From Chryseobacterium indologenes (GTDB taxonomy: Bacteria; Bacteroidota; Bacteroidia; Flavobacteriales; Weeksellaceae): DNA of 64,000 nt. Location of the stretch: assembly GCF_001295265.1 (NCBI RefSeq), contig NZ_LJOD01000013.1, positions 1 through 64,000 of the forward strand, read 5' to 3'. A model generated the notes under the pieces. The model worked only from the letters and a program-made list of their open reading frames with translations, was not told where the DNA came from and made no database searches. Below are positions 25,715 to 34,158 of this stretch, one piece after another; the first letter of the stretch is position 1; every line of letters starts with the position of its first letter. Position numbers and translations under genes: made by a program.

Positions 25715-25773
25715 GTTTTTGAAATTTTTGGTATATGATTTGAATACGCTATATAAATAATAACTAAACTTTT

Positions 25774-26307
25774 ATGAAAATGAAAAAAATACTTCCATTT
25801 TTACTTCTTGCTTTTGTAACGCTATTTGTTTACAGTTGTGATAATAATGATGATGTAGTGGGAGATGGGGATACCTATTCCAGAATGAGAGATATCACAG
25901 GATCATTCACGAATGGAAATGGCTATGCATTTACTCAGGGAATCAATATTGAACAGACAGATGTAGTATTAGTATACAGAGCAGCTGGTAATGCATGGCA
26001 GCAGATTCCGAAATCTGTTTATCTACCAGGTGCAACCGGTATGCCGGCCAACAGAGTATTTGATTATAATTTCGTTTTTGATTCTCAGAATGTAGAGATC
26101 CGAATTGATGATCCAAATTTTGATCTTAATACGCAGATGACTCCGGATGAAAAGACAGATTATCTAAATAATCAGAAATTCAGAATTGTCCTGGTTCCGG
26201 CAGCAGCAAGCAAGAATGCAGCATCAGTAGATACAAGCGATTATAATGCTGTAGTAAAATATTATAATCTGGACGAAACTAAGGTTAAAACTACCAAAGT
26301 GAATTAA
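25774..26307 (+). CDS. Lipoprotein of unknown function
   Basis: 177 residues. Lipoprotein signal MKMKKILPFLLLAFVTLFVYSC, with the modified Cys followed by the acidic stretch DNNDDVVGDGD. Acidic residues right after the Cys resemble the surface-export signal of Flavobacteriia lipoproteins, so exposure on the cell surface is plausible. The mature part is about 150 residues, beta-rich, with no known motif (VVLVYRAAGNAWQQIPKSVY). Divergent from the GH3 operon, with its own terminator. Confidence 0.75.
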   Translation: MKMKKILPFLLLAFVTLFVYSCDNNDDVVGDGDTYSRMRDITGSFTNGNGYAFTQGINIEQTDVVLVYRAAGNAWQQIPKSVYLPGATGMPANRVFDYNFVFDSQNVEIRIDDPNFDLNTQMTPDEKTDYLNNQKFRIVLVPAAASKNAASVDTSDYNAVVKYYNLDETKVKTTKVN

Positions 26308-26340
26308 TTAAGAATATCTTTTCAGTTTTTTATAATTAAA

Positions 26341-26369
26341 AAAGCCTCAGGAGAAATCCTGAGGCTTTT
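26341..26369 (+). terminator. Terminator of the lipoprotein gene
   Basis: Perfect stem AAAGCCTCAGGA / TCCTGAGGCTTT, GAAA loop, then TTTTGATTTTTTT. Confidence 0.92.
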
Positions 26370-26523
26370 GATTTTTTTAGTCAGGAAAGAAAAATATAAT
26401 CATATACTGTTATTTATCTTTGAAATATCGCTTACCATTTAACCCGGATTGAGAGTATAGTAAACGACGCTATAGTTCTATTTTTGTGAAAAAAAATGGA
26501 GTTATTTAAACTTTTTTCAACAT

Positions 26524-26603
26524 ACTCCCTAGGAGCAATCCGTTCATAGAATTTAATATATTATTCAAGGGGAGCTCCGTAGGAGCGACCTGATAATTAT
26601 ATT
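26524..26603. repeat. Two diverged copies of a palindromic intergenic repeat
   Basis: CTCCCTAGGAGCAATCCGTT (from 26525) and CTCCGTAGGAGCGACCTGAT (from 26575) align over about 30 bases and begin exactly 50 bases apart. Each contains the short inverted repeat CTCC..GGAG. I saw no third copy in the window. The element looks like a dispersed intergenic (REP-like) repeat. Confidence 0.65.
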
Positions 26604-26612
26604 GATTAATAG

Positions 26613-26868
26613 TCATTCTTGTAGAGCTTTAATACGACTAAAAATCCAGAAATAATTGAATCCCTGACTTAGATTGATTTGAAGCTCATGAAGAGAGGTT
26701 CTGAAGGTCATCAATAATAGATGGGCATCTTTTTTAGCTAATTTGATTACAGAGGTTTTCAGTATCTATAACTAAAAGTAACTTCCAGCTTCCCCTCTTC
26801 CATCTTCCGGCCTCCTAACCCTAATTCAGAAATATATTATCTTTACTCTTCTTCTAAATGATTGGGCA
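26613..26868 (-). other. Gene-poor stretch with a possible decayed reading frame
   Basis: The 600-base gap between the lipoprotein gene and ribA holds, besides the repeat above, a minus-strand frame of 51 codons (26765 down to the stop at 26613) without a convincing start, and a polypyrimidine stretch (CTTCCAGCTTCCCCTCTTCC at 26791-26810). The frame encodes a helical-looking segment (LHELQINLSQGFNYFWIF) that I do not recognise. It may be a gene remnant or chance. Confidence 0.3.
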
Positions 26869-26896
26869 CAAAAAAAGCTCCAGAAACCTGAAGCTT
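26869..26896 (-). terminator. Terminator after ribA
   Basis: Minus strand stem AAGCTTCAG / CTGGAGCTT (one G-T pair), loop GTTT, then TTTTTTT; 14 bases past the ribA stop. Confidence 0.82.
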
Positions 26897-26910
26897 ATAT
26901 TGTTTTTAAT

Positions 26911-27507
26911 TTAGTTATCATTATCATCCAACAGATGTCCGAAGAAATCTTTTTTAGTCTTCAGATAGCCTTTGCTTATCTCATTGGCCGGGATCTGTAA
27001 AGGAATCCGTGAATTAAGGTGTATATTGCTTTCTGTTACATATTTCACCTTTTCCGGGTTGTTCGTCAGCAGATTGACATCTTTTACATCTAACAGGTTA
27101 AGAATCTCAATGGCTACTCCGAAATTTCGGTCATCAGCAGGAAGTCCCAGTTCCAGATTAGCCTGAACCGTATCCAGACCTTTTTCCTGAAGCGAGTAGG
27201 CTTTCAGCTTATTGATGATTCCGATGTTTCTTCCTTCCTGACGAAGGTAAATAATCATACCTCCGTTTTCGTGGATATATTTCATTGCGGCATCCAGCTG
27301 TTGCCCGCATTCGCATTTTTTTGAGTGAAAAACCTCTCCGGTAATGCATTCTGAATGAAAACGTACGTTCACCGGTTGGGTAAAATCTGTATTTTCTGCT
27401 ACGATGGCCATGTGAGGCATCCAGTCATTTTCGTTTTCAGAGAAAGCGATCATTCGGAAAGTACCGTGCTCTGTAGGAACATTGGCTTCCGCCTGAATTT
27501 TAATCAT
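26911..27507 (-). CDS. ribA: GTP cyclohydrolase II
   Basis: 198 residues, the length of monofunctional RibA. Zinc-binding cysteines in SECITGEVFHSKKCECGQQL (about 53, 64, 66), the catalytic LRQEGRNIGIINKLKAYSLQ with its Arg, and DTVQANLELGLPADDRNFG. It opens GTP to 2,5-diamino-6-ribosylamino-pyrimidinone phosphate, the first committed step of riboflavin synthesis. Last gene of the run tatA - DUF4254 - lipoprotein - ribA, 18 bases after the lipoprotein gene. No FMN riboswitch was seen. Confidence 0.94.
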   Translation of the reverse strand: MIKIQAEANVPTEHGTFRMIAFSENENDWMPHMAIVAENTDFTQPVNVRFHSECITGEVFHSKKCECGQQLDAAMKYIHENGGMIIYLRQEGRNIGIINKLKAYSLQEKGLDTVQANLELGLPADDRNFGVAIEILNLLDVKDVNLLTNNPEKVKYVTESNIHLNSRIPLQIPANEISKGYLKTKKDFFGHLLDDNDN

Positions 27508-27525
27508 TAATACTGCAGTTAATTA

Positions 27526-27978
27526 TTAATTTTTCAAAGAATCTTCAATAACAGAGATGTTGGTTTTCAGACGAACCAGATACCTGTTAAGGACTTCATT
27601 GTCATCTTTATCAATATTCTGTCTGAGTTTTTGAATTTTCTTATATGATTTTTCGAAGCTTTTAATCGCTCTGTTTTTCCCGTTTAAATTATTAGCGTCA
27701 ATAGCATACAGATAATTCTGAAGGCTGTATTTTAAGCTTGTTATCTCTTCATTCAGACCGTCATTTTTAAACTTTGGAAAAGTAGAAATAAGGTTTGAGA
27801 TTTCAGAAGCATTAACATTTTCTTTGATGTTGATATCAAAAGCCTTTTTTGAGCCTCTGTCTGAGTCAGAGCCTTTAGTTTCGCTATAAAAGTTATTGGA
27901 CAGCGGAGAAAGATTAAGCTTTTCCGTTGCACAGGAAGTGATGATGATTAGTACTCCAAAAAAAAATAGTTTTTTCAT
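27526..27978 (-). CDS. Small lipoprotein of unknown function
   Basis: 150 residues. Lipobox in MKKLFFFGVLIIITSC. The mature part is polar and, from residue 60 on, helical (SLQNYLYAIDANNLNGKNRA, SFEKSYKKIQKLRQNID). Overlaps the DUF4254 gene by 4 bases (ATGA), so the two are translationally coupled and may work together. Family not recognised. Confidence 0.75.
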   Translation of the reverse strand: MKKLFFFGVLIIITSCATEKLNLSPLSNNFYSETKGSDSDRGSKKAFDINIKENVNASEISNLISTFPKFKNDGLNEEITSLKYSLQNYLYAIDANNLNGKNRAIKSFEKSYKKIQKLRQNIDKDDNEVLNRYLVRLKTNISVIEDSLKN

Positions 27979-28589
27979 TTCTGTTGCCCCTTTTGATAAA
28001 GGATTGGGTTAAGACTTTCATCATTATACATCTTCATTTGTTTGTATACTTTCATCTTAACTTTACCGTTTTCAATATCAGCAAGCAACTGATCTATAGA
28101 AGTGGAAAGATCTTCTTTCTGGGTAAGCAGTACATCCAGTTTAGCCTGGCAGTTTGCACGGTGCTCTTCAGAAGCGGAGTCTCTATTAGCTTCTAATGAC
28201 ATGTGATAAACCTTTAATGCAAGAATTGATAGCCTGTCTACTGCCCAAGCGGGAGTTTCTGTATTGATTTTTGCATCAGGTTCAGGAGTTATATTTTCAA
28301 ACTTTCTAAGGAACCAGCTGTCGATATATTCTACCAGATCTGTTCTTTTCTGGTTAGAAGCATCAATTGTTCTCTTCAGTTGAAGAGCTTCAGCGGGATC
28401 GATATTTTCATCTCTAATAATATCTTCTAAATGCCATTGAACGGTATCAATCCAGTTCTTTGCATACAAAATCCGTTCCAAACTGTCTTTTTCAAACGGG
28501 TTATTAATTAGAGTGTTAACGTCATCAGACACGTGATAGTCTTCAATAGATTGATTGAAGACTTTCCATGCAGTTTCAGTGAAATTCAT
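27975..28589 (-). CDS. DUF4254 family protein
   Basis: 204 residues, almost entirely helical, cytoplasmic. Family features: YHVSDDVNTLINNPFEKDSLERILYAKNWIDTVQWHLEDIIRD near the start, LKRTIDASNQKRTDLVEYID, and DRLSILALKVYHM. No known function; often found near cell-envelope genes in Bacteroidota. Here it is 13 bases after tatA and overlaps the lipoprotein gene. Confidence 0.85.
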   Translation of the reverse strand: MNFTETAWKVFNQSIEDYHVSDDVNTLINNPFEKDSLERILYAKNWIDTVQWHLEDIIRDENIDPAEALQLKRTIDASNQKRTDLVEYIDSWFLRKFENITPEPDAKINTETPAWAVDRLSILALKVYHMSLEANRDSASEEHRANCQAKLDVLLTQKEDLSTSIDQLLADIENGKVKMKVYKQMKMYNDESLNPILYQKGQQK

Positions 28590-28602
28590 TAATTCTGGGC
28601 TT

Positions 28603-28818
28603 TTAGTTGCTGGAAGAATTATTGTTTGGGTTAGAAGATGTCTTGTTTTCCGAACCAGGTTTGTCTTCTTCTTTTACCGCATCTTTAAATTCTTTGATCC
28701 CTGAACCTACTCCTCTCATTAATTCCGGAATTTTCTTTCCTCCGAAAAGTAAAACCAGAAGTATGGCTACGATCAGAACGTGCTGCCAAGATAAGGCAAG
28801 TATTGTTAGTGTATTCAT
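28603..28818 (-). CDS. tatA: Sec-independent translocase TatA/TatE subunit
   Basis: 71 residues: N-terminal transmembrane helix (HVLIVAILLVLLF), FGG hinge, amphipathic helix KKIPELMRGVGSGIKEFKDAV and a polar Asn/Ser tail. TatA oligomers form the conduit for folded twin-arginine substrates across the inner membrane. tatC is not in the window. First gene of the operon reading to ribA. Confidence 0.93.
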   Translation of the reverse strand: MNTLTILALSWQHVLIVAILLVLLFGGKKIPELMRGVGSGIKEFKDAVKEEDKPGSENKTSSNPNNNSSSN

Positions 28819-28833
28819 CTCTTAAAATTTTTG

Positions 28834-28865
28834 CAAAGTTACGCTTTTTTTAATATGAAATCCAA
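28834..28865 (-). promoter_or_regulatory. Promoter of the tatA operon, inside the end of the EnvC gene region
   Basis: Minus strand TTG, 21 bases, TAACTTTG (28841-28834) followed by CA. The start site near 28827 is 9 bases before tatA. The -33 half overlaps the 3' end of the upstream gene. Confidence 0.7.
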
Positions 28866-30415
28866 CCTAATGGATCAACTGGTGTACTTCCGTTCCATAC
28901 CTGGAAATCAAGGGTATAGGCACCATCAAAATCCTGAGCAACACTACCTACTGGTGTACCGGCAGAAACCTGCTGTCCTTTGGACACACTTACGCTTTTC
29001 AAGTTGGAATAGATTGTAAAATAGGTTCCGTGTTTTACAATAACGGTTTTGGTTCCGTCACTGTTAGCCATTACCGAAGAAACGGATCCCGGATATACCG
29101 ACTTTGCACGTGTTCCTGAAGGAACTGAAATTTTCACACCGTTGTTTTCTTCCGTAATATTTTTGAAAACAGGGTGAGGTTGTCTTCCAAATCGGTGGGT
29201 AATCTGTCCGGCTCTGTCCGCCGGATATCCTAATCTGCCTTTACTCTCTGCGAAGTTACTTCCGGCAGGAGCTGCAGATACACCATAATTGGTCATCGCT
29301 TTCGTTTCTGCGGCTTTTTTCTCTTCTTCTTTTCTCTTGGCAAGGGCTGTTTCAGCGGCTTTAGCAGCGGCTAGCTTTTCGGCTGCTTCTTTGGCTTTGG
29401 CATTGGCCTCGTCATAGGCTTTTTTAGCAGCAACCCTCCTGGCTTCATCTCTGGCATTGGCTTCTGCTTTTGCAGCTTCTTCACTGCGTTTTTTCTCTTC
29501 TTCAGCTCTTTTAGCAGCCAGATCAGCCGCTTTTTTAGCTTCAGCTTCAGCCAGTTTTCTCTCCCTTTCAAGGGCCTCGGCTTTGGCTTTTGCTTCGGCC
29601 TCAATTCTTGCTTTTTCTCTTTCGGCAGCAAGTTTGGCAAGACGTATTTTTTCAGCCTCAGCTTTCTTTCTGGCCTCTTCTTCAGCTTTTGCTATTCTTA
29701 TTTCTTCAGCAATAATTGCTCTGATCTGTCCTTCAATTACTTTATTCTGAGCCTGCTTTTGTTTAAGCTCAGCCGTAAGTTTTGATTCGTTTTTCTTAAA
29801 TTCTTCTACCAGCTGCTCTTTCTGGGCTCTTTCTGCATTAATCGTTGTCAGGTCTTTCTGCTGGTTCACAAGAAGATTTTCTTTTTCCTTAACGGAGGTC
29901 TGCTTCTGAGCAATGGATTTTTTGATTTGGTTGGCTGCATCTGTAATTTCGGCCGCTTTTTTATCCTGATAATCAGAGTACTGTTTAAGGTACTGTACTC
30001 TTCGGATGGCTTCACCCAGGTTTTTAGCGGAAAGAATGAAGGTTACTTTGTTCTGTACTCCTTTGTTTTTATAGGCATTTACAAGAACCTCGGCGTAGTT
30101 CTTTCTAAGAACAGCCAATGCTTTGTTTTGACGGTTGATTTCCAGCTGGCGCAGATAAATCTCATCTTCAATAAATCTTTTTTCTTTCTGAGTATTGGAA
30201 TACACCTTTTCTCTTAAAGATAATTTTTTATTGACGTTGGTAAGATAGGCTACCGAAAGTTTAGATTCGCTTCTTGTTTTCGCTAAATCTGTATTTATTT
30301 GTGCAATTTGTTTTTTAAGTTCGGCATTCTGCTTCTGAAGCTGTTCTTTGTTCTGCTGCCCCTGATGCAGTCCGAACATTAAAATACCTATTAAAAAGCT
30401 AAATTTTCTAATCAT
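28850..30415 (-). CDS. EnvC-like murein hydrolase activator with degenerate LytM domain
   Basis: 521 residues. Signal peptide MIRKFSFLIGILMFGLHQGQ, long coiled coils (22-215), an Ala/Lys/Glu-rich helix (215-370), and a C-terminal M23/LytM domain (about 395-521). The zinc ligands of active M23 enzymes are altered: NNGVKI in place of HxGxD, and TLDFQV in place of LHFEV. That is the pattern of EnvC/NlpD activators, which switch on amidases at the division septum rather than cut themselves. It overlaps DUF4292 by 4 bases (ATGA). Confidence 0.88.
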   Translation of the reverse strand: MIRKFSFLIGILMFGLHQGQQNKEQLQKQNAELKKQIAQINTDLAKTRSESKLSVAYLTNVNKKLSLREKVYSNTQKEKRFIEDEIYLRQLEINRQNKALAVLRKNYAEVLVNAYKNKGVQNKVTFILSAKNLGEAIRRVQYLKQYSDYQDKKAAEITDAANQIKKSIAQKQTSVKEKENLLVNQQKDLTTINAERAQKEQLVEEFKKNESKLTAELKQKQAQNKVIEGQIRAIIAEEIRIAKAEEEARKKAEAEKIRLAKLAAEREKARIEAEAKAKAEALERERKLAEAEAKKAADLAAKRAEEEKKRSEEAAKAEANARDEARRVAAKKAYDEANAKAKEAAEKLAAAKAAETALAKRKEEEKKAAETKAMTNYGVSAAPAGSNFAESKGRLGYPADRAGQITHRFGRQPHPVFKNITEENNGVKISVPSGTRAKSVYPGSVSSVMANSDGTKTVIVKHGTYFTIYSNLKSVSVSKGQQVSAGTPVGSVAQDFDGAYTLDFQVWNGSTPVDPLGWISY

Positions 30416-31257
30416 TTAATCTCAATTTTCTTGTAACTGGATGGTACAGAATATGGTGTTTCCATCCTCGAAAAGTCAAATTTCGTGTTTTCCAGTAAAA
30501 TCTGACTAGATTTTGATCCTTTTATAATTATTTTAACATTTTTCGGAAGACGAATTCCGTTGTATTCATTCCAGTTGCTGTAAGAAATTTCCAGCTCATC
30601 AGAAGACAGTACATCTTTTAAATTAACGCTCAGCAAATCATAATTGGTATCATAGAGCAGGACAATTTTATATTCCCTGGTTTTTTCATCCGTAACAATT
30701 TTCTGATTAGCATTGGACACCATTTTAAACCCTTGTGAATTTTGGGTTAATGTAAAATTTGAATCATTGATTTTGACAAAAGTTCTTCCCATCAGAATTT
30801 TTTCCAGGGATTTATAGTCAATGAAATTTACATTCAGTAAATTATTCAGATAGTCGAAATCAGAATCGATATAAGTTCTGCTGGTCTTATCCTGGCCTTT
30901 AATTCCCTCCGGGGTAGCAATTCCGCGGGCTACATTAAATAAAAGAGCCTGAAGATTCATCCATACCTTTTTATTATTTTCAATATAAATGGTAGCATCA
31001 AGGGTAGGGATAAAGCTTCCCGTCTGCACGTTTACTTTACTGTTTATTTTAATCTGTTCAAATTTTGGGGGGATAATCACATGCTCAAAAAAAGTGTATT
31101 TATCCCTCACAGCCTCTCCGTCTTCTTTGGATCTTCTGCCGTCTTCTGAAACTACAGTGCTGTCCTGCACGTTGCCATTGCTGCTTTTTGTGGCATTTCT
31201 TGTTTTGCACGATGATAAGGTAAGAAGTACTAAAAGTATCAGGATACAGTTTTTCAT
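30412..31257 (-). CDS. DUF4292 lipoprotein (LolA-like fold)
   Basis: 281 residues from ATG 31257; the frame upstream has only a TTG. Lipobox MKNCILILLVLLTLSSC. The mature part is beta-rich with the LolA/LolB-like half-barrel pattern (FEQIKINSKVNVQTG, ATIYIENNKKVWMNLQALLF, YKIVLLYDTNYDLLSVNL, NEYNGIRLPKNVKIII). Likely an envelope lipoprotein handling lipid or lipoprotein; inference from fold. Cotranscribed with the EnvC-like gene. Confidence 0.85.
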   Translation of the reverse strand: MKNCILILLVLLTLSSCKTRNATKSSNGNVQDSTVVSEDGRRSKEDGEAVRDKYTFFEHVIIPPKFEQIKINSKVNVQTGSFIPTLDATIYIENNKKVWMNLQALLFNVARGIATPEGIKGQDKTSRTYIDSDFDYLNNLLNVNFIDYKSLEKILMGRTFVKINDSNFTLTQNSQGFKMVSNANQKIVTDEKTREYKIVLLYDTNYDLLSVNLKDVLSSDELEISYSNWNEYNGIRLPKNVKIIIKGSKSSQILLENTKFDFSRMETPYSVPSSYKKIEIK

Positions 31258-31304
31258 GTGTTTATCTTTCAAATTAAAGAATACTTTGCAATATTAACGC
31301 CAAA

Positions 31305-31326
31305 CCACACAAAATCTTTTGTGTGG
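31305..31326 (-). terminator. Hairpin between nucleotidyltransferase and DUF4292 genes
   Basis: Perfect 10-bp stem CCACACAAAA / TTTTGTGTGG with a 2-base centre. Only a short T run follows on the minus strand, so termination may be partial. Confidence 0.55.
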
Positions 31327-31361
31327 CCTGATTATCTTGTTGAGGAATAATAAATTTTGCT

Positions 31362-32378
31362 TTATTTAGATAAAAAATCCAGTACGGAATAATCACCTAA
31401 AGAAATCTCTCTTGCAACACCGAAATACTGTGCAGAGTTTCCGATCATGGAATTGGACAGGTTTCCGTGATTGATTCTTGTATTTTCCTGAATCAGGGAG
31501 TTCTCAATATTGGAGTTAACAATTATGGTGTTATTTCCTAACGAAACACCGGGACCTACTTTCGAGTTGGAGATCTTTACATTTTCTCCGATAAAGCAAG
31601 GCTGGATAATCAAAGAATTTTCAATGACAGCCGACGCAGGATAGTTCAGCATTTCTTCTTTTTCGTATTGAAGAATTTTACTGTTGGTTTCTACAGTTGC
31701 GTTTTTATTTCCGCAATCCATCCAGTCGTTTACCTTTCCTAAAGTGAATTTTGCTCCTTTGGCTCTTAGGTTTTCCAAAGCCATGGTTAATTGGTATTCG
31801 CCGCCGTTTTTAATATCATTATCAATGATATGGTTGATCTCATCCATTAATTTTTCAGCACTGTTGAAATAATAGATTCCGATAATGGCAAGATCAGAAA
31901 CAAAAGTCTGAGGCTTCTCTACAAAATCGGTAATAAAACCGTAGTTGTCCAGTTTTACCACCCCAAAAGCAGACGGATCTTCTACACTTTTCACCCAGAT
32001 CACACCGTCCGAATTTTTATCCAGCTGGAAATCTGCACGGAAAAGGGTATCTGCAAAAGCAATGACCACATCTCCCTGCATAGAGGCTTCTGCACACTTG
32101 ATGGCATGAGCAGTGCCCAGAGGGTCATTCTGATAGTATATGCTTCCTTTTGCCCCCAGCTTTTCTGCAATCTGAATTAATGATTTTTCAATCTCGGGAC
32201 CGAAATCTCCGATGATAAATGCTACCTCCTCAATAGGTTCTCCTGCTACTTTGGCAATATCTTCCACCAATCTCTGAACAATTGGTTTTCCGGCAATAGG
32301 AATAAGAGGTTTTGGAACGGTAAGGGTATGTGGACGTAATCTGGAACCACGTCCAGCCATAGGAACAATTATTTTCAT
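31362..32378 (-). CDS. Sugar-phosphate nucleotidyltransferase with left-handed beta-helix
   Basis: 338 residues. N-terminal nucleotidyltransferase domain: PMAGRGSRLRPHTLTVPKPLIPIAGKPI (GxGxRL..PKP signature), YYQNDPLGTAHAIKCA, FADTLFRAD, VEKPQTFVSDLAIIGIYYF. Residues 245-338 are hexapeptide-type beta-helix turns (VIENSLIIQPCFIGENVKIS, NTIIVNSNIENSLIQENT). It activates a sugar 1-phosphate with NTP (dTTP or GTP most likely) for cell-envelope glycan synthesis. It lies next to a flippase gene, in keeping with a surface polysaccharide role. Exact sugar unknown. Confidence 0.87.
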   Translation of the reverse strand: MKIIVPMAGRGSRLRPHTLTVPKPLIPIAGKPIVQRLVEDIAKVAGEPIEEVAFIIGDFGPEIEKSLIQIAEKLGAKGSIYYQNDPLGTAHAIKCAEASMQGDVVIAFADTLFRADFQLDKNSDGVIWVKSVEDPSAFGVVKLDNYGFITDFVEKPQTFVSDLAIIGIYYFNSAEKLMDEINHIIDNDIKNGGEYQLTMALENLRAKGAKFTLGKVNDWMDCGNKNATVETNSKILQYEKEEMLNYPASAVIENSLIIQPCFIGENVKISNSKVGPGVSLGNNTIIVNSNIENSLIQENTRINHGNLSNSMIGNSAQYFGVAREISLGDYSVLDFLSK

Positions 32379-32488
32379 AAACTATTTAAGAATGTTTTTT
32401 ATGTTAGTTAGTTTGATTTGTATGGTTAAAGATAGCAATTAAAATATACCACAGGATATGATTTATATCTTTCTCCTGTTTTTGCTAT

Positions 32489-33949
32489 TTATTTAAGTTT
32501 TAATTTCTGTAATAAGACTTGAGGAATAATATTTTGTGTTTTAATCAAAATAAGGGCCAGAATAATAAACAGGATGTTGGATAGGATATAATTTTCACCC
32601 AAATATTGATAGGTTAGCAACGAGAATAGGATAGTAACCAGTATAACAACCAGGTTTTTGTAAAGATTATAAGGAATAGGATATTTTATCTGCCCCCAGA
32701 TATAGGAAACAACCATCATTACGAAATAAGAGCTTATTGTAGCCCAGGTAGATGCCCAATACCCATATCGGGGAATGAAATAATAATTAACCCCAATAGT
32801 AATCACGGCTCCGATTGCTGAAATGTAGGCTCCGACTACAGTCCTGTCTGAAAGCTTATACCAGATGGAAAGATTAAGGTAAATTCCCAGAAATAAACTT
32901 GCGAAAAATAATATCGGAAGTATGGCAATACCTTCATAATATTCAGGGTTTTTCAGGTAAAATTTGGAAATCCAGCCTAAATTGGCGCAAAGAAAAAGAA
33001 CAATCAGGCAGTTTACTGTAATGAATACATCTAAAAGTTTAGCATAGGTTTTTTTTGCATTCTCATTTTTGGAATGGCTGAAAAAGAAAGGCTCAATTCC
33101 GAGCACATAGGCCTGTCTGAAGAGAACAACAAAAGTAACAATCTTCGCAACTGCACCATATACCCCAAGTTCATGTCTGCCGATTTCATCAGGAAGAAGG
33201 AATTTAAGAAACTGGCGGTCAAAAGTCTCGTTGATGATCCCTGCTAATCCGGCAATGGTAATCGGCCAGGAGTATTTCATCATTTTTTTCCATAATTCCC
33301 AGGAGAAATATCTGATTTTGGCAATAAAGATTTCTTTGAATAAAAGAATGAACGTTAAAGCACTTGCTGCCAGGTTGGCTACAAAAACATAGCCTATTCC
33401 AAATTCAGGGCTGTATTTCAATCCTAAAATTCCGTTGGGGAATCTTGGTAATATCTGCAAAAAGAAGATCACCAGCAGGAAATTAACAATCCCGTTCGCA
33501 ATCTTTACAGAAGCATATTTTATAGGTCTTTCATTTTTTCTTAACAATACAAAAGGCATGGCACAAAAGGCATCCAAAGACAGGACGATGACCAGAATGG
33601 TCAGCAGGTTTACCTGTGTTGGGGTTTTAAAGGCAATGGCCAGCTCTTCCCTAAAGCCCAGAGAGAAAATAAGGAAAGCCAACGTAGCTGTTAAAACGCT
33701 GAAAAATGTTGTGGAAATGAGCTTTTTATCATCTTTTTCATCTAATGCAAAACGGAAGAACGTAGTTTCCATTCCGTGGGTTAACAGTACAGCAATAACT
33801 CCGGCTACTGAATAAAAATCCGCAAATGGAGAATAAGCTTCAGGCCCGAAAGATTTTGTGATATATGGATTGATGATAAAAGGGAATAAACGGATGACCA
33901 CTGTTGTCAAGCCGTATAACGCAGTCTGTCCAAGAAGTTTCTTATACAA
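32489..33949 (-). CDS. Polysaccharide flippase (Wzx/MATE-like)
   Basis: 486 residues from TTG 33949 (LYKKLLGQTALYGLTTVVIR). An ATG at 34015 would add 22 residues but lies upstream of a -7 element at 33966-33973, and homologs begin at the YKKLLGQTA segment. About 14 transmembrane helices; family pattern FPFIINPYITKSFGPEAYSPFADFYS and GMETTFFRFALDE. It should move lipid-linked oligosaccharide across the inner membrane. Separated by 110 bases from the nucleotidyltransferase gene. Confidence 0.85.
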   Translation of the reverse strand: MYKKLLGQTALYGLTTVVIRLFPFIINPYITKSFGPEAYSPFADFYSVAGVIAVLLTHGMETTFFRFALDEKDDKKLISTTFFSVLTATLAFLIFSLGFREELAIAFKTPTQVNLLTILVIVLSLDAFCAMPFVLLRKNERPIKYASVKIANGIVNFLLVIFFLQILPRFPNGILGLKYSPEFGIGYVFVANLAASALTFILLFKEIFIAKIRYFSWELWKKMMKYSWPITIAGLAGIINETFDRQFLKFLLPDEIGRHELGVYGAVAKIVTFVVLFRQAYVLGIEPFFFSHSKNENAKKTYAKLLDVFITVNCLIVLFLCANLGWISKFYLKNPEYYEGIAILPILFFASLFLGIYLNLSIWYKLSDRTVVGAYISAIGAVITIGVNYYFIPRYGYWASTWATISSYFVMMVVSYIWGQIKYPIPYNLYKNLVVILVTILFSLLTYQYLGENYILSNILFIILALILIKTQNIIPQVLLQKLKLK

Positions 33950-33965
33950 ATGTGAAATTTTTATG

Positions 33966-33973
33966 CAAATGTA
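33966..33973 (-). promoter_or_regulatory. -7 element for the flippase gene
   Basis: Minus strand TACATTTG matches TAnnTTTG; start site near 33959, ten bases before TTG 33949. No clear -33. Confidence 0.45.
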
Positions 33974-34069
33974 AATATTTAGAAATTGATTTTTACCGAC
34001 CGCCTTTAAATTCATTGATAAATCTTAATTTTGTTTTTTTATAGAAACAGAATAGCAGATGCCGGAATT

Positions 34070-34077
34070 TATATTTG
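34070..34077 (+). promoter_or_regulatory. -7 element for dihydroorotase
   Basis: TATATTTG matches TAnnTTTG, leaving a leader of about 75 bases. No TTTG at -33. Confidence 0.35.
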
Positions 34078-34158
34078 CTTTTTTAATTATAATTCTGAAG
34101 TAATAGCATCAAAACTTTTCAGGCTCTTCAAAATAACATCTAATTTCTAAAAAGTATA

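Noticed and set aside
29371..29750. Several open frames across the Ala/Lys/Glu-rich helix of the EnvC-like gene
   Set aside because: Compositional shadows; the real gene is supported by signal peptide, coiled coil and LytM domain.
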